Shown here: piece after piece, positions 14,963-21,783 of the stretch
Position numbering within the stretch: position 1 is the first letter of the stretch
How the letters are laid out: each line of letters opens with the position of its first letter
DNA from: JACDHQ01 sp036401195
GTDB taxonomy: Bacteria > Gemmatimonadota > Gemmatimonadetes > Gemmatimonadales > Gemmatimonadaceae
DNA: 26,290 bases
Direction of reading: 5' to 3'
Assembly: GCA_036401195.1 (NCBI GenBank)
Contig: DASWVQ010000205.1
Coordinates: 1 to 26,290, forward strand
Notes under the pieces: generated by a model
What the model saw: the letters and a program-made list of their open reading frames with translations, nothing else
What the model was told of the DNA's origin: nothing
Databases searched by the model: none
Program-made: the position numbers and the translations under genes

Positions 14963-15637
14963 CTACTTCGTCGTGACGGCGAAGCCGTCGACGTGGACGT
15001 TCAGGTTGTGGTTCACGCGCAGCCCCGCGGCGCCGTCGGCATTGGTGATCTCCTGGCGCGAGATGGCGTGCACCTGCTTCCCGTTCGCGAGGAAGCGCAC
15101 CGAGTCCGCCCCCACCGTCACGCTCAGCGCGTTGCGCGCCTTGCCGGCAGCGTCCTGCTTGTTGAGCGCGTCGCTCGCCGTCCAGGGGACGATGCGGTGC
15201 ACCTCGCTGCCCGCCCGGTGGGAGATGTTGTACTGGCCGTCGCCGCGCACGATGAAGTAGACGTAGGTCTGCTTCGCCGGGTCCGCCAGGTCGCGCCCCC
15301 CGAAGAAGAGGCCGTACGCCTCGGGGTGCCGCGGGGCCTCCATCTGCACGAAGGTGGCGCCCAGCGCGCCCAGATTCCTCACGTCGCCCTTGTAGTAGAT
15401 GGCGGCCGGGCCGGAGGTGACGTGGAGCCCCGCGCCCATCGTCTCGAAGCGCGTGTCGGTGACCTTGTAGCGGGCGGTGTCCTTGTCGTCGAGGCGGACC
15501 GTCCAGCCGGCGGGGGTCGCCGCCGCGGCGGTCACGGTGCGCGTGGGGTCGGCCTCCTTCGCCTGCGGGGCGGGCTTCTGGGCGCAGGCGGAGCCGGTGA
15601 CGAGCAGGGTGCCGAGGGCGAGGATCGTGGTGCGCAT
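14963..15637 (-). CDS. Secreted DUF1080-like (concanavalin-type jelly-roll) protein
   Basis: A 224-residue protein with a signal peptide (MRTTILALGTLLVTGSACAQ); the Cys could also be a weak lipobox. The mature part is beta-rich, and its order of segments fits the DUF1080/LamG-like jelly-roll: DKDTARYKVTDTRFETMGAG, AIYYKGDVRNLGALGATFVQ, AYGLFFGGRDL, TYVYFIVRGDGQYNISH, VRFLANGKQVHAI and AAGLRVNHNLNVHVDGFAV. Such domains bind or cleave carbohydrates; no catalytic residue can be assigned. The start has a good ribosome site (AGGAG, seven bases upstream). A candidate promoter lies at 15676-15704. It appears to be its own transcription unit. Confidence 0.7.
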   Translation of the reverse strand: MRTTILALGTLLVTGSACAQKPAPQAKEADPTRTVTAAAATPAGWTVRLDDKDTARYKVTDTRFETMGAGLHVTSGPAAIYYKGDVRNLGALGATFVQMEAPRHPEAYGLFFGGRDLADPAKQTYVYFIVRGDGQYNISHRAGSEVHRIVPWTASDALNKQDAAGKARNALSVTVGADSVRFLANGKQVHAISRQEITNADGAAGLRVNHNLNVHVDGFAVTTK

Positions 15638-15675
15638 GGGGCGCTCCTGTGGGTGGGTGAAGTGGGGAGGTCCGT

Positions 15676-15704
15676 ATAACAGCGTGGGGGACTCGCGCGC
15701 GCAA
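15676..15704 (-). promoter_or_regulatory. Candidate promoter for the DUF1080-like gene
   Basis: On the minus strand TTGCGC (plus 15699-15704) is followed after 17 bp by TGTTAT (plus 15676-15681), and then TATACGG. The predicted leader is about 30 nt and contains AGGAG in front of the ATG at 15637. Confidence 0.35.
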
Positions 15705-15714
15705 GCCCCCCGCG

Positions 15715-15729
15715 TCCGGTGACACCGGA
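15715..15729 (-). terminator. Short hairpin after the esterase gene
   Basis: TCCGGTG-A-CACCGGA is a perfect seven-base inverted repeat placed three bases after the erythromycin-esterase-like stop codon on the minus strand. A further GGGGG/CCCCC stem follows (15686-15710). No U-tract is present. Confidence 0.45.
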
Positions 15730-15732
15730 AGC

Positions 15733-17067
15733 TCACATCCCGGAAGGATACGTCTCCGGCGGCTCGGGATCGCTGGTGTCGATGGCCATGTGCAGCGGGC
15801 GCAACGCGTGGCTCTCGTCGATGAAGGCGAACGCGTCGTAGCGCCTCGGCACGAGGGTGGGGACGTAGTTCCCCCATCGCTCCTGGCTGGGATCGTACAC
15901 CACGCCGATGGCGCGATGGTCCCAGGGCTCGTCGAGGCCGGCGATCCCGCCGTCGTCGGCGCCGTTGAAGACGAGCAGGAAGTCGCCGTGCACCGCCTCG
16001 TGACAGGCGTCCTCCCAGCTCCCGGCACGCGCCACCGGGACCGGCATGCGCTGCATGGGCATCCCCCATTCCTCCGCGGCGATCACGCTGCCGCGGTGCG
16101 AGCCGAAGCCCACCACCACCACCCCCTCCCGGTCGTGCCGCTCGCGCACCACCTGCCCCACGTTGAACATCCCCTGCCGCGCCATGTCGGTGAAGCGCGC
16201 GTCGCCCACGTGCGTGTTGTGCTCCCACACGATCGCGCGCGCCAGGGGCCCGTGCAGCCGCATCAGCCGCTCGAGGGTCTGCACCATGTGGTCGTCGCGC
16301 ACGTTCCACGACTGCGGCCCGCCGCGCACCATGGTGCGGTAGTACAGCTCCGCGTTCCTCGCGATGAGGGCGTTCTGCTCCGCGTCGAAGTACGACTCGT
16401 GCCCGTCGCCGGCGAAGCGCCCGGCCTCGCCCGCCGCGCGGCGGCGCAGGTCGCGCAGCACGCCCACCACCTCTTCCTCGCACGACGTGGGCACCAGCGC
16501 GGTGGCGCGGGCGTAATCGTGCTCGCTCTCGAAGTAGGGATCGAAGCAGGCGTAGGCGCGCCGCGCCTGCCGCGCCATCTCCGGGTCGCGCGACTCGAGG
16601 TACGCGGTCACCTCGCGGATCGAGTCCCAGAGGGAGTACACGTCGAGCCCGTAGAAGCCCGCGCGGCGCTCCGCGGGCAGGTGCTCGTTGTGGGCGCGCA
16701 TCCAGCGCGCGAAGCGTTCCACCTCGCGGTTCGCCCACATCCAGGTGGGCCAGCGGTCGAAGGCGTGCAGCACCGACTCCGCGCTCTCGCCGGAGTCGCG
16801 GTACCCCTGCACCCACCGGTTCACCCGGTAGCAGTCGGGCCAGTCCCCCTCCACCGCCACGAAGGAGAAGCCATGCTCCGCGATCAGCCGCTTCGACAGC
16901 TCGGCGCGCCAGGTGTAGTACTCCGACGTGCCGTGCGACGCCTCGCCGAGGAGGACGTAGCGCGCGTCGCCGACCAGCGCGACCAGCGGGTCGAGGTCGG
17001 CGGCGTCGCGCAGCGGGCGCGCCTCGCGCGCGATCCCGTCGCGGATCGCGGCGACACGCCGGGTCAT
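15733..17067 (-). CDS. Erythromycin esterase-like protein (EreA/ChaN superfamily)
   Basis: A 444-residue protein of the erythromycin-esterase family. The catalytic GEASHG motif is present (Glu42, His45), followed by SFVAVEGDWPDCYRVN, the WMRAHN segment, a Tyr/Asp-rich GFYGLDVYSLWDS, and a second His in IVWEHNTHVGDARF. True Ere enzymes hydrolyse the macrolactone ring, but most chromosomal homologues have unknown substrates, so macrolide resistance should not be assumed. No signal peptide is visible. Its start overlaps the pyrophosphatase stop (ATGA), an unusual pairing that suggests co-expression with a housekeeping enzyme. Confidence 0.88.
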   Translation of the reverse strand: MTRRVAAIRDGIAREARPLRDAADLDPLVALVGDARYVLLGEASHGTSEYYTWRAELSKRLIAEHGFSFVAVEGDWPDCYRVNRWVQGYRDSGESAESVLHAFDRWPTWMWANREVERFARWMRAHNEHLPAERRAGFYGLDVYSLWDSIREVTAYLESRDPEMARQARRAYACFDPYFESEHDYARATALVPTSCEEEVVGVLRDLRRRAAGEAGRFAGDGHESYFDAEQNALIARNAELYYRTMVRGGPQSWNVRDDHMVQTLERLMRLHGPLARAIVWEHNTHVGDARFTDMARQGMFNVGQVVRERHDREGVVVVGFGSHRGSVIAAEEWGMPMQRMPVPVARAGSWEDACHEAVHGDFLLVFNGADDGGIAGLDEPWDHRAIGVVYDPSQERWGNYVPTLVPRRYDAFAFIDESHALRPLHMAIDTSDPEPPETYPSGM

Positions 17068-17585
17068 CGGGTGGCCCCCTCCTCCACCAGGCGCCGCGCC
17101 CTGGCCGGGCCGGCGCGGCCGACGGGGGCGAAGATCCGGTCTCGCATGGCGTTGTACGATTCGAAGAAATGCTCGATTTCCGCGATCAGTCGCTCGCTGA
17201 GGTCGTCGAGCGACTCGAGCTCGGCGTGCACGTGCGACTTCACCGCCACGGCGACCAGCCGGTCGTTCCGCTCCATCCCGCCGTCGTCGCCCTGCTGCCC
17301 CGCCTCGATCGCGCCGAGGAGGCGGCAGGTGACCACGCAGCCGGGGAACGCCGGCTCGTCCATGAGGAGCAGCACGTCGAGCGGGTCGCCGTCCTCGCCG
17401 AGGGTGCCGGGGACGAACCCGAAGTCGTACGGGAAGACCGCCCCCGAGGGGAGCACCCCGCCCAGGCGGAAGAAGCCCCCCTCGGGGTCGAAGGTGAACT
17501 TGTTGCGGCTCCCCTTGGGGGTCTCGATGACGACGTTGAGGAGGCCGTCGTCGTCGAACGGTGCGATCGCGGCGAGTTGGTGCAT
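17064..17585 (-). CDS. ppa: Family I inorganic pyrophosphatase
   Basis: A 173-residue protein, the usual length for soluble family I enzymes. It hydrolyses pyrophosphate to phosphate, pulling biosynthetic reactions forward. The signature EDGDPLDVLLL places the metal-binding Asp residues at 65, 67 and 70, the same numbers as in E. coli Ppa. Also present are the Lys at 29 (SRNKF) and YDFGFVPGT; the usual late Lys-Tyr motif is weaker. The coding start abuts a strong hairpin (17586-17614) and no Shine-Dalgarno sequence is visible. It overlaps the esterase gene by four bases. Confidence 0.9.
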   Translation of the reverse strand: MHQLAAIAPFDDDGLLNVVIETPKGSRNKFTFDPEGGFFRLGGVLPSGAVFPYDFGFVPGTLGEDGDPLDVLLLMDEPAFPGCVVTCRLLGAIEAGQQGDDGGMERNDRLVAVAVKSHVHAELESLDDLSERLIAEIEHFFESYNAMRDRIFAPVGRAGPARARRLVEEGATR

Positions 17586-17614
17586 GCGGCCCCGAGCGGC
17601 AAACCCGGGGCCGC
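17586..17614 (-). terminator. Hairpin directly in front of the pyrophosphatase start codon
   Basis: GCGGCCCCG (17586-17594) pairs perfectly with CGGGGCCGC (17606-17614) around an 11-base loop. On the minus strand the stem begins 14 bases after the DinB-like stop and its last base touches the ATG of ppa. It could terminate the upstream transcript, or hide the ribosome site of ppa if transcription reads through. Confidence 0.55.
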
Positions 17615-17628
17615 GGACTTCGTCGTGG

Positions 17629-18168
17629 TCAGCCGAGCCCGGCGATGATCTCCCGCGCCTGCTCGGTGTGCCGCGCCTCGTGCTCGGCCACAGAAAGTGC
17701 CCACCCGTAGCCGTCGAGCGGGCCCACCGCCGGGTGGGGGCGGGAGACCGCGCTCAGGGCCATGCCGTCGGCCTCGTGCAGGGTGGCCAGTAGCGCCTGG
17801 CGCGTGGCGACGAGGCCGTCGTACGCCGCCGCGGGGTCGGGGTCCTCACCGGGCGCCACGAAGGGGGGCGCCTCGACCTTCCGCGCGCGATCCAGGATGA
17901 TCGCCACGGGGCCGTGCACCGGCAGCAGCGCACTCGTCTCCCGCTCCGCGCCGAGTCCCTCGTCGCGGATCTTCTGCATCAGCTTCCGGATCACCCGCGT
18001 GCAGGAGTCCTCCACCACGCGCAGGTGGTCCACCAGCTCCGCCATCGTCCACCCGCCGGCGGCGGGGCGCTCGCGCCACCGCGCCCGCGGCAGCTCGGCG
18101 AGCACCGCCTCGAGCTGTGCGCGGCGTAGCGCGAGCTGCGACGTCACCTCCTCGATGCGCGGATGCAT
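17629..18168 (-). CDS. DinB-like four-helix metal-binding protein
   Basis: A 179-residue protein of the DinB/YfiT superfamily (DinB_2 type). The N-terminal helix is followed by GGWTMAELVDHLRVVED with a first His, and a C-terminal segment SVAEHEARHTEQAREI that supplies two more His, giving the three-His metal site of the family. Members include thiol-dependent S-transferases (bacillithiol or mycothiol) and many of unknown function. It is cytosolic. The start overlaps the stop of the BNR protein by one base (TGATG). A hairpin separates it from ppa. Confidence 0.82.
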   Translation of the reverse strand: MHPRIEEVTSQLALRRAQLEAVLAELPRARWRERPAAGGWTMAELVDHLRVVEDSCTRVIRKLMQKIRDEGLGAERETSALLPVHGPVAIILDRARKVEAPPFVAPGEDPDPAAAYDGLVATRQALLATLHEADGMALSAVSRPHPAVGPLDGYGWALSVAEHEARHTEQAREIIAGLG

Positions 18169-19280
18169 CAGTCCTTCCCCCTTCGAGCGATCGGCCCCAC
18201 CCACTTCGCGATCGTGCCGCGCGGCCCCACCGCCCAGCCCGCGGGCGCACCGGCCGCGCCGGCATGCTCCGGGGCGAAGGCCACCGCGTTCAGCGACAGG
18301 GCGTCCCCCGCGCTCCACGACTCGCCCCCGTCGCGCGACACGTCGCTCCCCGACGTACCCACCGCCACGAGCATGCGGCCGCCGCTCCCCGGTACGTACG
18401 CCACACCCGAGCGATAGCCTCCCGGCTGGCGCCCGCGCGGCGCCACCCAGGTGGCGCCACCATCCCCGGTGAGCGCAACGACCGACGTGGAGTCGGTGGG
18501 CGCCTCGTAGTTCCCACCCACCGCCACGCCCACCGTCCGGTCGCGCATCGCCAGCCCGAACACCCCCTTCGGCGACGCCCCCGCGGGGAGTGGCGTGACC
18601 GACGCGGCCCACGAGTGCCCGCCGTCGCGGCTGCGCAGCACGCGCGCGCGCGCGCCGCCCCCCGTGGCCAGCCAGAGCAGCTTCGCCTCCGCGTCGGCCG
18701 CGTCGCCGTCGGGGCGCGCCACGAGGCAGGTGCCGCTCGCGGCGAACCCGCCCTCCCCCGCCTCCGCCACCGGGGCGTGCGCCTCGGGCACCGGCGTCCA
18801 GCGGCTCCCGTCGCGCGTTTCCACGAGGCGGAAGCGACCGTTGCCGGGGTCGCTCATCGCGATCCCGTGGCGCGGGTTCCAGAAGGTGATGCAGTCGTAG
18901 AACGCCGTCGTGTCGGTGTTCCGGAACTGGAGCGTCCAGGTGGCGCCGCCGTCGGTGGTGGCGTAGATGCGCGACGCGTCGCCGTTGCCGATGCTCAGCA
19001 CCCAGGCGCGCTGCGCGTCGATCGCTTCCACGTCGCGGAAGTCGAGCGAGTCGGCGCCGGGCACCGGGCGCGGCACCCAGGTGGCCCCGCCGTCGGTGGT
19101 GCGGAGCACCGTGCCGCGCGACCCGCTCGCCCACGCCACCCGATCGGAAGGCGCGCTGATGCCGCGCAGCGACGCGGTGCTCCCGCTGGGCTGCACCGCC
19201 CACTGGGCGCCGAGGGGGAGCGACGTGACCGACAGTGCGACGCCGGCGAGCGCCGCGAGGAGACGACGAGGATTTCGCAT
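18168..19280 (-). CDS. Exported Asp-box/BNR beta-propeller (YCF48/sialidase-like) protein
   Basis: A 370-residue protein. After a signal peptide (about residues 1-26, ending PLGAQ) it consists of repeated Asp-box turns: TTDGGATW occurs twice, TRDGSRW once, then SRDGGHSW, TGDGGATW and SRDGGESW. This pattern forms a beta-propeller as in YCF48/HCF136, Vps10 and sialidases. No sialidase Arg triad or catalytic Tyr/Glu set is evident, so it is probably a binding or assembly protein rather than an enzyme. ATG 19280 begins the signal peptide; the longer start at 19316 would add 12 residues before it. The XdhC-like gene ends ten bases upstream. Confidence 0.85.
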   Translation of the reverse strand: MRNPRRLLAALAGVALSVTSLPLGAQWAVQPSGSTASLRGISAPSDRVAWASGSRGTVLRTTDGGATWVPRPVPGADSLDFRDVEAIDAQRAWVLSIGNGDASRIYATTDGGATWTLQFRNTDTTAFYDCITFWNPRHGIAMSDPGNGRFRLVETRDGSRWTPVPEAHAPVAEAGEGGFAASGTCLVARPDGDAADAEAKLLWLATGGGARARVLRSRDGGHSWAASVTPLPAGASPKGVFGLAMRDRTVGVAVGGNYEAPTDSTSVVALTGDGGATWVAPRGRQPGGYRSGVAYVPGSGGRMLVAVGTSGSDVSRDGGESWSAGDALSLNAVAFAPEHAGAAGAPAGWAVGPRGTIAKWVGPIARRGKD

Positions 19281-19290
19281 CCGCCGAATA

Positions 19291-20370
19291 TCACCCGCCG
19301 GGGCGGGGACGGCCACCGTCGGCGGGGCGCCCCTGGAGCACGCGGACGATCTCCGACACCACGCTCATCGCGACGGGGGCCGCGCCCTGCACCGCCGCTT
19401 CCACGCCGGCGGGGATCCGCAGCCGCTGCACCTGCGCCTCGCCGAACCCCTCCGCGCGCAGCAGCTCGCGCAGCTCCTGCGCGCGACGGCGGCTCCCCAG
19501 CGTGGCGATGTACCCCGCGCGCCCCTGCAGCAGCTGGCGCACGACCCCCAGGTCGTGGCGATGGTCGTGCGACACGAGCAGCACCGCGGTGTGCGGGCCG
19601 AGGGGGAGGCGGCTCGCCACCTCCGCGGGCGGGCCGGAGAGCACCTCGCTCGCCGCGGCCAGCAGCTCGCGTCGCGCGAAGCGCTCGCGCCCCTCCACCA
19701 CCACCACGCGCATCCCGAAGCGCCCCGCGATCGCCAGCAGCGCCTCCGCGAGCGCGCCGGTGCCGAAGATCACCAGGGTGGGAGGCGGGGCGATCCGCTC
19801 GAAGTAGAGGGGCACCTCGGCGCAATCCACCTCCAGCCGCGCCACGTGCGACGTGCCGACGGCGAGCATCGCCATGGCGTGCACGCGCGCGGCTTCATCC
19901 GTGGCCGGATCCCCGAGGGTCCCCGCGGTGTTCCCGCTGGAGTAGAGCAACAGCCGGCCGCGCCGGCCGTCGAGCGGGGCGACGACGACCACCGCGCGCC
20001 CCGCGGCCAGCTCGTCGCGCGCGCGGTCGTACGCGTCGCTCACCGGATCGGGCGCCCCGAAGGTGACCGGCTCCACGAGCAGCTCCGCGGTGCCGGCGCA
20101 GGTGAAGCCGATCTCCCAGGCTTCCTCGTCGTTCAACTGCATGGTCACCAGGCGGGGCGACCCGGCGGCGAGCACCTGCTCCGCCTCCGCGGTCACGCGC
20201 GCGTCGATCGCCCCGCCGATCGACTCCCCCAGCCGCCGCCCGCCGGCCCCCACGAACATCCTGGCGCCGGGATGCCGCGGCGTCGTGTCGCGCGCGCCCA
20301 CCAGCGTGACCATCGCCACGCGAGGCTCGGTGTGACGCAGGCGGTCCAGGGTGCGGAAGGTGTCTTCCAT
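19291..20370 (-). CDS. XdhC/CoxI-family protein (molybdoenzyme maturation type)
   Basis: A 359-residue protein with an N-terminal CoxI-like domain (VAMVTLVGARDTTPRHPGARMFV, GESIGGAIDARV, GFTCAGTAELLVEP) and a C-terminal XdhC Rossmann domain (PTLVIFGTGALAEALLAIAGRFGMRVVVVE, then GYIATLGSRRRAQELREL). XdhC delivers sulfurated molybdenum cofactor to xanthine dehydrogenase-type enzymes. The Cys common in the GG-C motif of the N-domain is replaced (SIGGAI). One Cys remains in FTCAG. No molybdoenzyme subunit is nearby. The ATG at 20370 follows AGGTGA by four bases. It heads the run of minus-strand genes toward ppa. Confidence 0.85.
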   Translation of the reverse strand: MEDTFRTLDRLRHTEPRVAMVTLVGARDTTPRHPGARMFVGAGGRRLGESIGGAIDARVTAEAEQVLAAGSPRLVTMQLNDEEAWEIGFTCAGTAELLVEPVTFGAPDPVSDAYDRARDELAAGRAVVVVAPLDGRRGRLLLYSSGNTAGTLGDPATDEAARVHAMAMLAVGTSHVARLEVDCAEVPLYFERIAPPPTLVIFGTGALAEALLAIAGRFGMRVVVVEGRERFARRELLAAASEVLSGPPAEVASRLPLGPHTAVLLVSHDHRHDLGVVRQLLQGRAGYIATLGSRRRAQELRELLRAEGFGEAQVQRLRIPAGVEAAVQGAAPVAMSVVSEIVRVLQGRPADGGRPRPGG

Positions 20371-20416
20371 GCGGTCACCTCTGGGGGCGAAGCTACCACG
20401 CGGGAGCGAGGGGCGC

Positions 20417-20988
20417 CAACTGATGGCGGCCGCTGTCAACGTCAACGAAAGGCCGCCGGCTCCCGGCTCTCGGCGCTCGGCCCTCGGCTCCGGGATCGGA
20501 AGGTGCCCGGGCCGCTTCGCGGCCCTTCAGCGCGCGGACCGCATCGAGGGTGAACCGCCAGGCAGGGTGCTGCGGGGTTCTTCGGGGCTCCGCGCGCCAT
20601 GGGGTGTGTCGCGGATGACGCGAATTTCGCGGATGACGCGGTCCCGATGCGGCGGCGGGGAGAATCTCATGCCCCTGGAGATCGGGCGTCTTGGTGAACT
20701 GCCCGGCGGTGCGGAGCCTCCCGAGGCCGTTCCAACATTCCTGGCCGTTGACTCTTGCTCGGTGAGGCGCGACGGCGGTGGGACTGCCATCCCGACACCG
20801 CGTCATCCGCGTCGAACCACGTTGCGCGCGGACCTCCGCGCCGCGATGGTACTGAAGCGGTCCTGAACGCCCTGAAGGAAACAAAGAAAATCGGCGTGGC
20901 GCCCGCAGGGCGCTCACGCCGCTTCCGAATTCGTGCCGAGAGCCGAGGGCCGAGAGCCGAGAGCCGAGAGCCGGCGGCCGTCAGTTGC
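20417..20988. repeat. 570-bp multi-layer palindrome containing heptamer-repeat arms (copies B and C)
   Basis: This fills most of the 633-bp gap between the XdhC-like and SGNH genes; no credible gene lies in it. The outer arms are copy B (20417-20502, four YCTCGGC-like heptamers at 20461-20488) and copy C (20920-20988, five heptamers), which is the inverse of copy A at 7023. Inside, 20525-20542 (CTTCAGCGCGCGGACCGC) pairs imperfectly with 20857-20877. CGCGGATGACGCGG (20628-20641) pairs perfectly with 20798-20811; a second direct copy of its core is at 20611-20622. Two local hairpins sit at 20509-20525 (GGGCCGC/GCGGCCC) and 20893-20920 (GGCGTG, GCGCCC / GGGCGC, CACGCC). Confidence 0.85.
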
Positions 20989-21003
20989 CGTCAGTGGCCG
21001 CGC

Positions 21004-21783
21004 CTACTCTCCCGCCGCCCCGCGCACCGCCTCCAGCCAGACCCTTCGGATCTCCCGGGCCCCCACCGCGTTCGGCTCCAGCGGCGATCGCCGCCAGAAC
21101 CAGCGATCCTTCTCCTCCACCGAAGCCCCGTGCCCCAGGAAATGCAGGTACAGGTCGGCGAGCACCGCCCCCGGCTGCCGCGACGCCTGCTCGCGGATCG
21201 CCGCGTTGAGCTTGTCGAGCGCACCGAGGGAGTAGCGTCCCCCCTCGAACACCCCCTCCACCCGCCCGGTGCGGTCGGAGGGATCGGGGATGGTGGAGAG
21301 CACGAGCAGCGACTGCGGCCGCGTCGCCTGGATCGCCCGCACCAGGTGGCCGAACGCCTCCGCCACGTCGCGCACGATCGCGTCGAGCATGGCGCTCGTG
21401 CCGCGGTGCGTGAAGGCGCTGAACAGGTCGTTGCTCCCCACCGTGAGGGTGAAGAGCGTCGGCGCATCGGAGGGCACCACCTCGCCGAGCTGCTCGCCGA
21501 ACACGTCGCCGATCGACGCGTCGTCGGTCGCGAGGTTGGTGAAGGCGAGCCCCGCATAGCGGGAGATGAGGTCCTCCCCCGCGTCGTCGGGCCATTGCTC
21601 CTCGGCATTGCGATAGAGCAGCGAGGCGGCGCCCAGCGGGGCCGTCTCCCCCGCGCGCTCCACCCGCTCGAGCGCCACCGCCACGTTGGTCTGTCCCGCG
21701 TCGAGCGCGGGATAGAGGTCGAGCGAGAGGGAGTCGCCGAGGGCGATGTACTCCGCGAATTCCAGCGGCGCCCCCGCGCTCAT
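21004..21783 (-). CDS. SGNH/GDSL hydrolase, second copy, with Glu in block V
   Basis: A 259-residue protein with block I YIALGDSLSLDLYP (Ser18), an Asn block TVGSNDLF, and a hydrophobic VLSTIPDPSDRTG strand typical of the fold. At the C-terminus the block V region is SPLEPNAVGAREIRRVW, again without the canonical DxxH His. Ester hydrolysis is the likely activity, substrate unknown. There is no signal peptide. The ATG overlaps the IspH stop codon (ATGA), so it is the second gene of an IspH operon. The repeat array C begins 16 bp after its stop codon. Confidence 0.83.
   Translation of the reverse strand: MSAGAPLEFAEYIALGDSLSLDLYPALDAGQTNVAVALERVERAGETAPLGAASLLYRNAEEQWPDDAGEDLISRYAGLAFTNLATDDASIGDVFGEQLGEVVPSDAPTLFTLTVGSNDLFSAFTHRGTSAMLDAIVRDVAEAFGHLVRAIQATRPQSLLVLSTIPDPSDRTGRVEGVFEGGRYSLGALDKLNAAIREQASRQPGAVLADLYLHFLGHGASVEEKDRWFWRRSPLEPNAVGAREIRRVWLEAVRGAAGE

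Noticed and set aside
15790..17793. Long plus-strand open frame antisense to the esterase and pyrophosphatase genes
   Set aside because: Composition is His/Arg/Val-rich shadow coding. Both minus-strand genes have conserved motifs and correct lengths.
20503..20919. Short open frames inside the palindrome at 20417-20988
   Set aside because: They overlap on both strands, lack start signals and family features, and follow the inverted repeats. No gene is supported.
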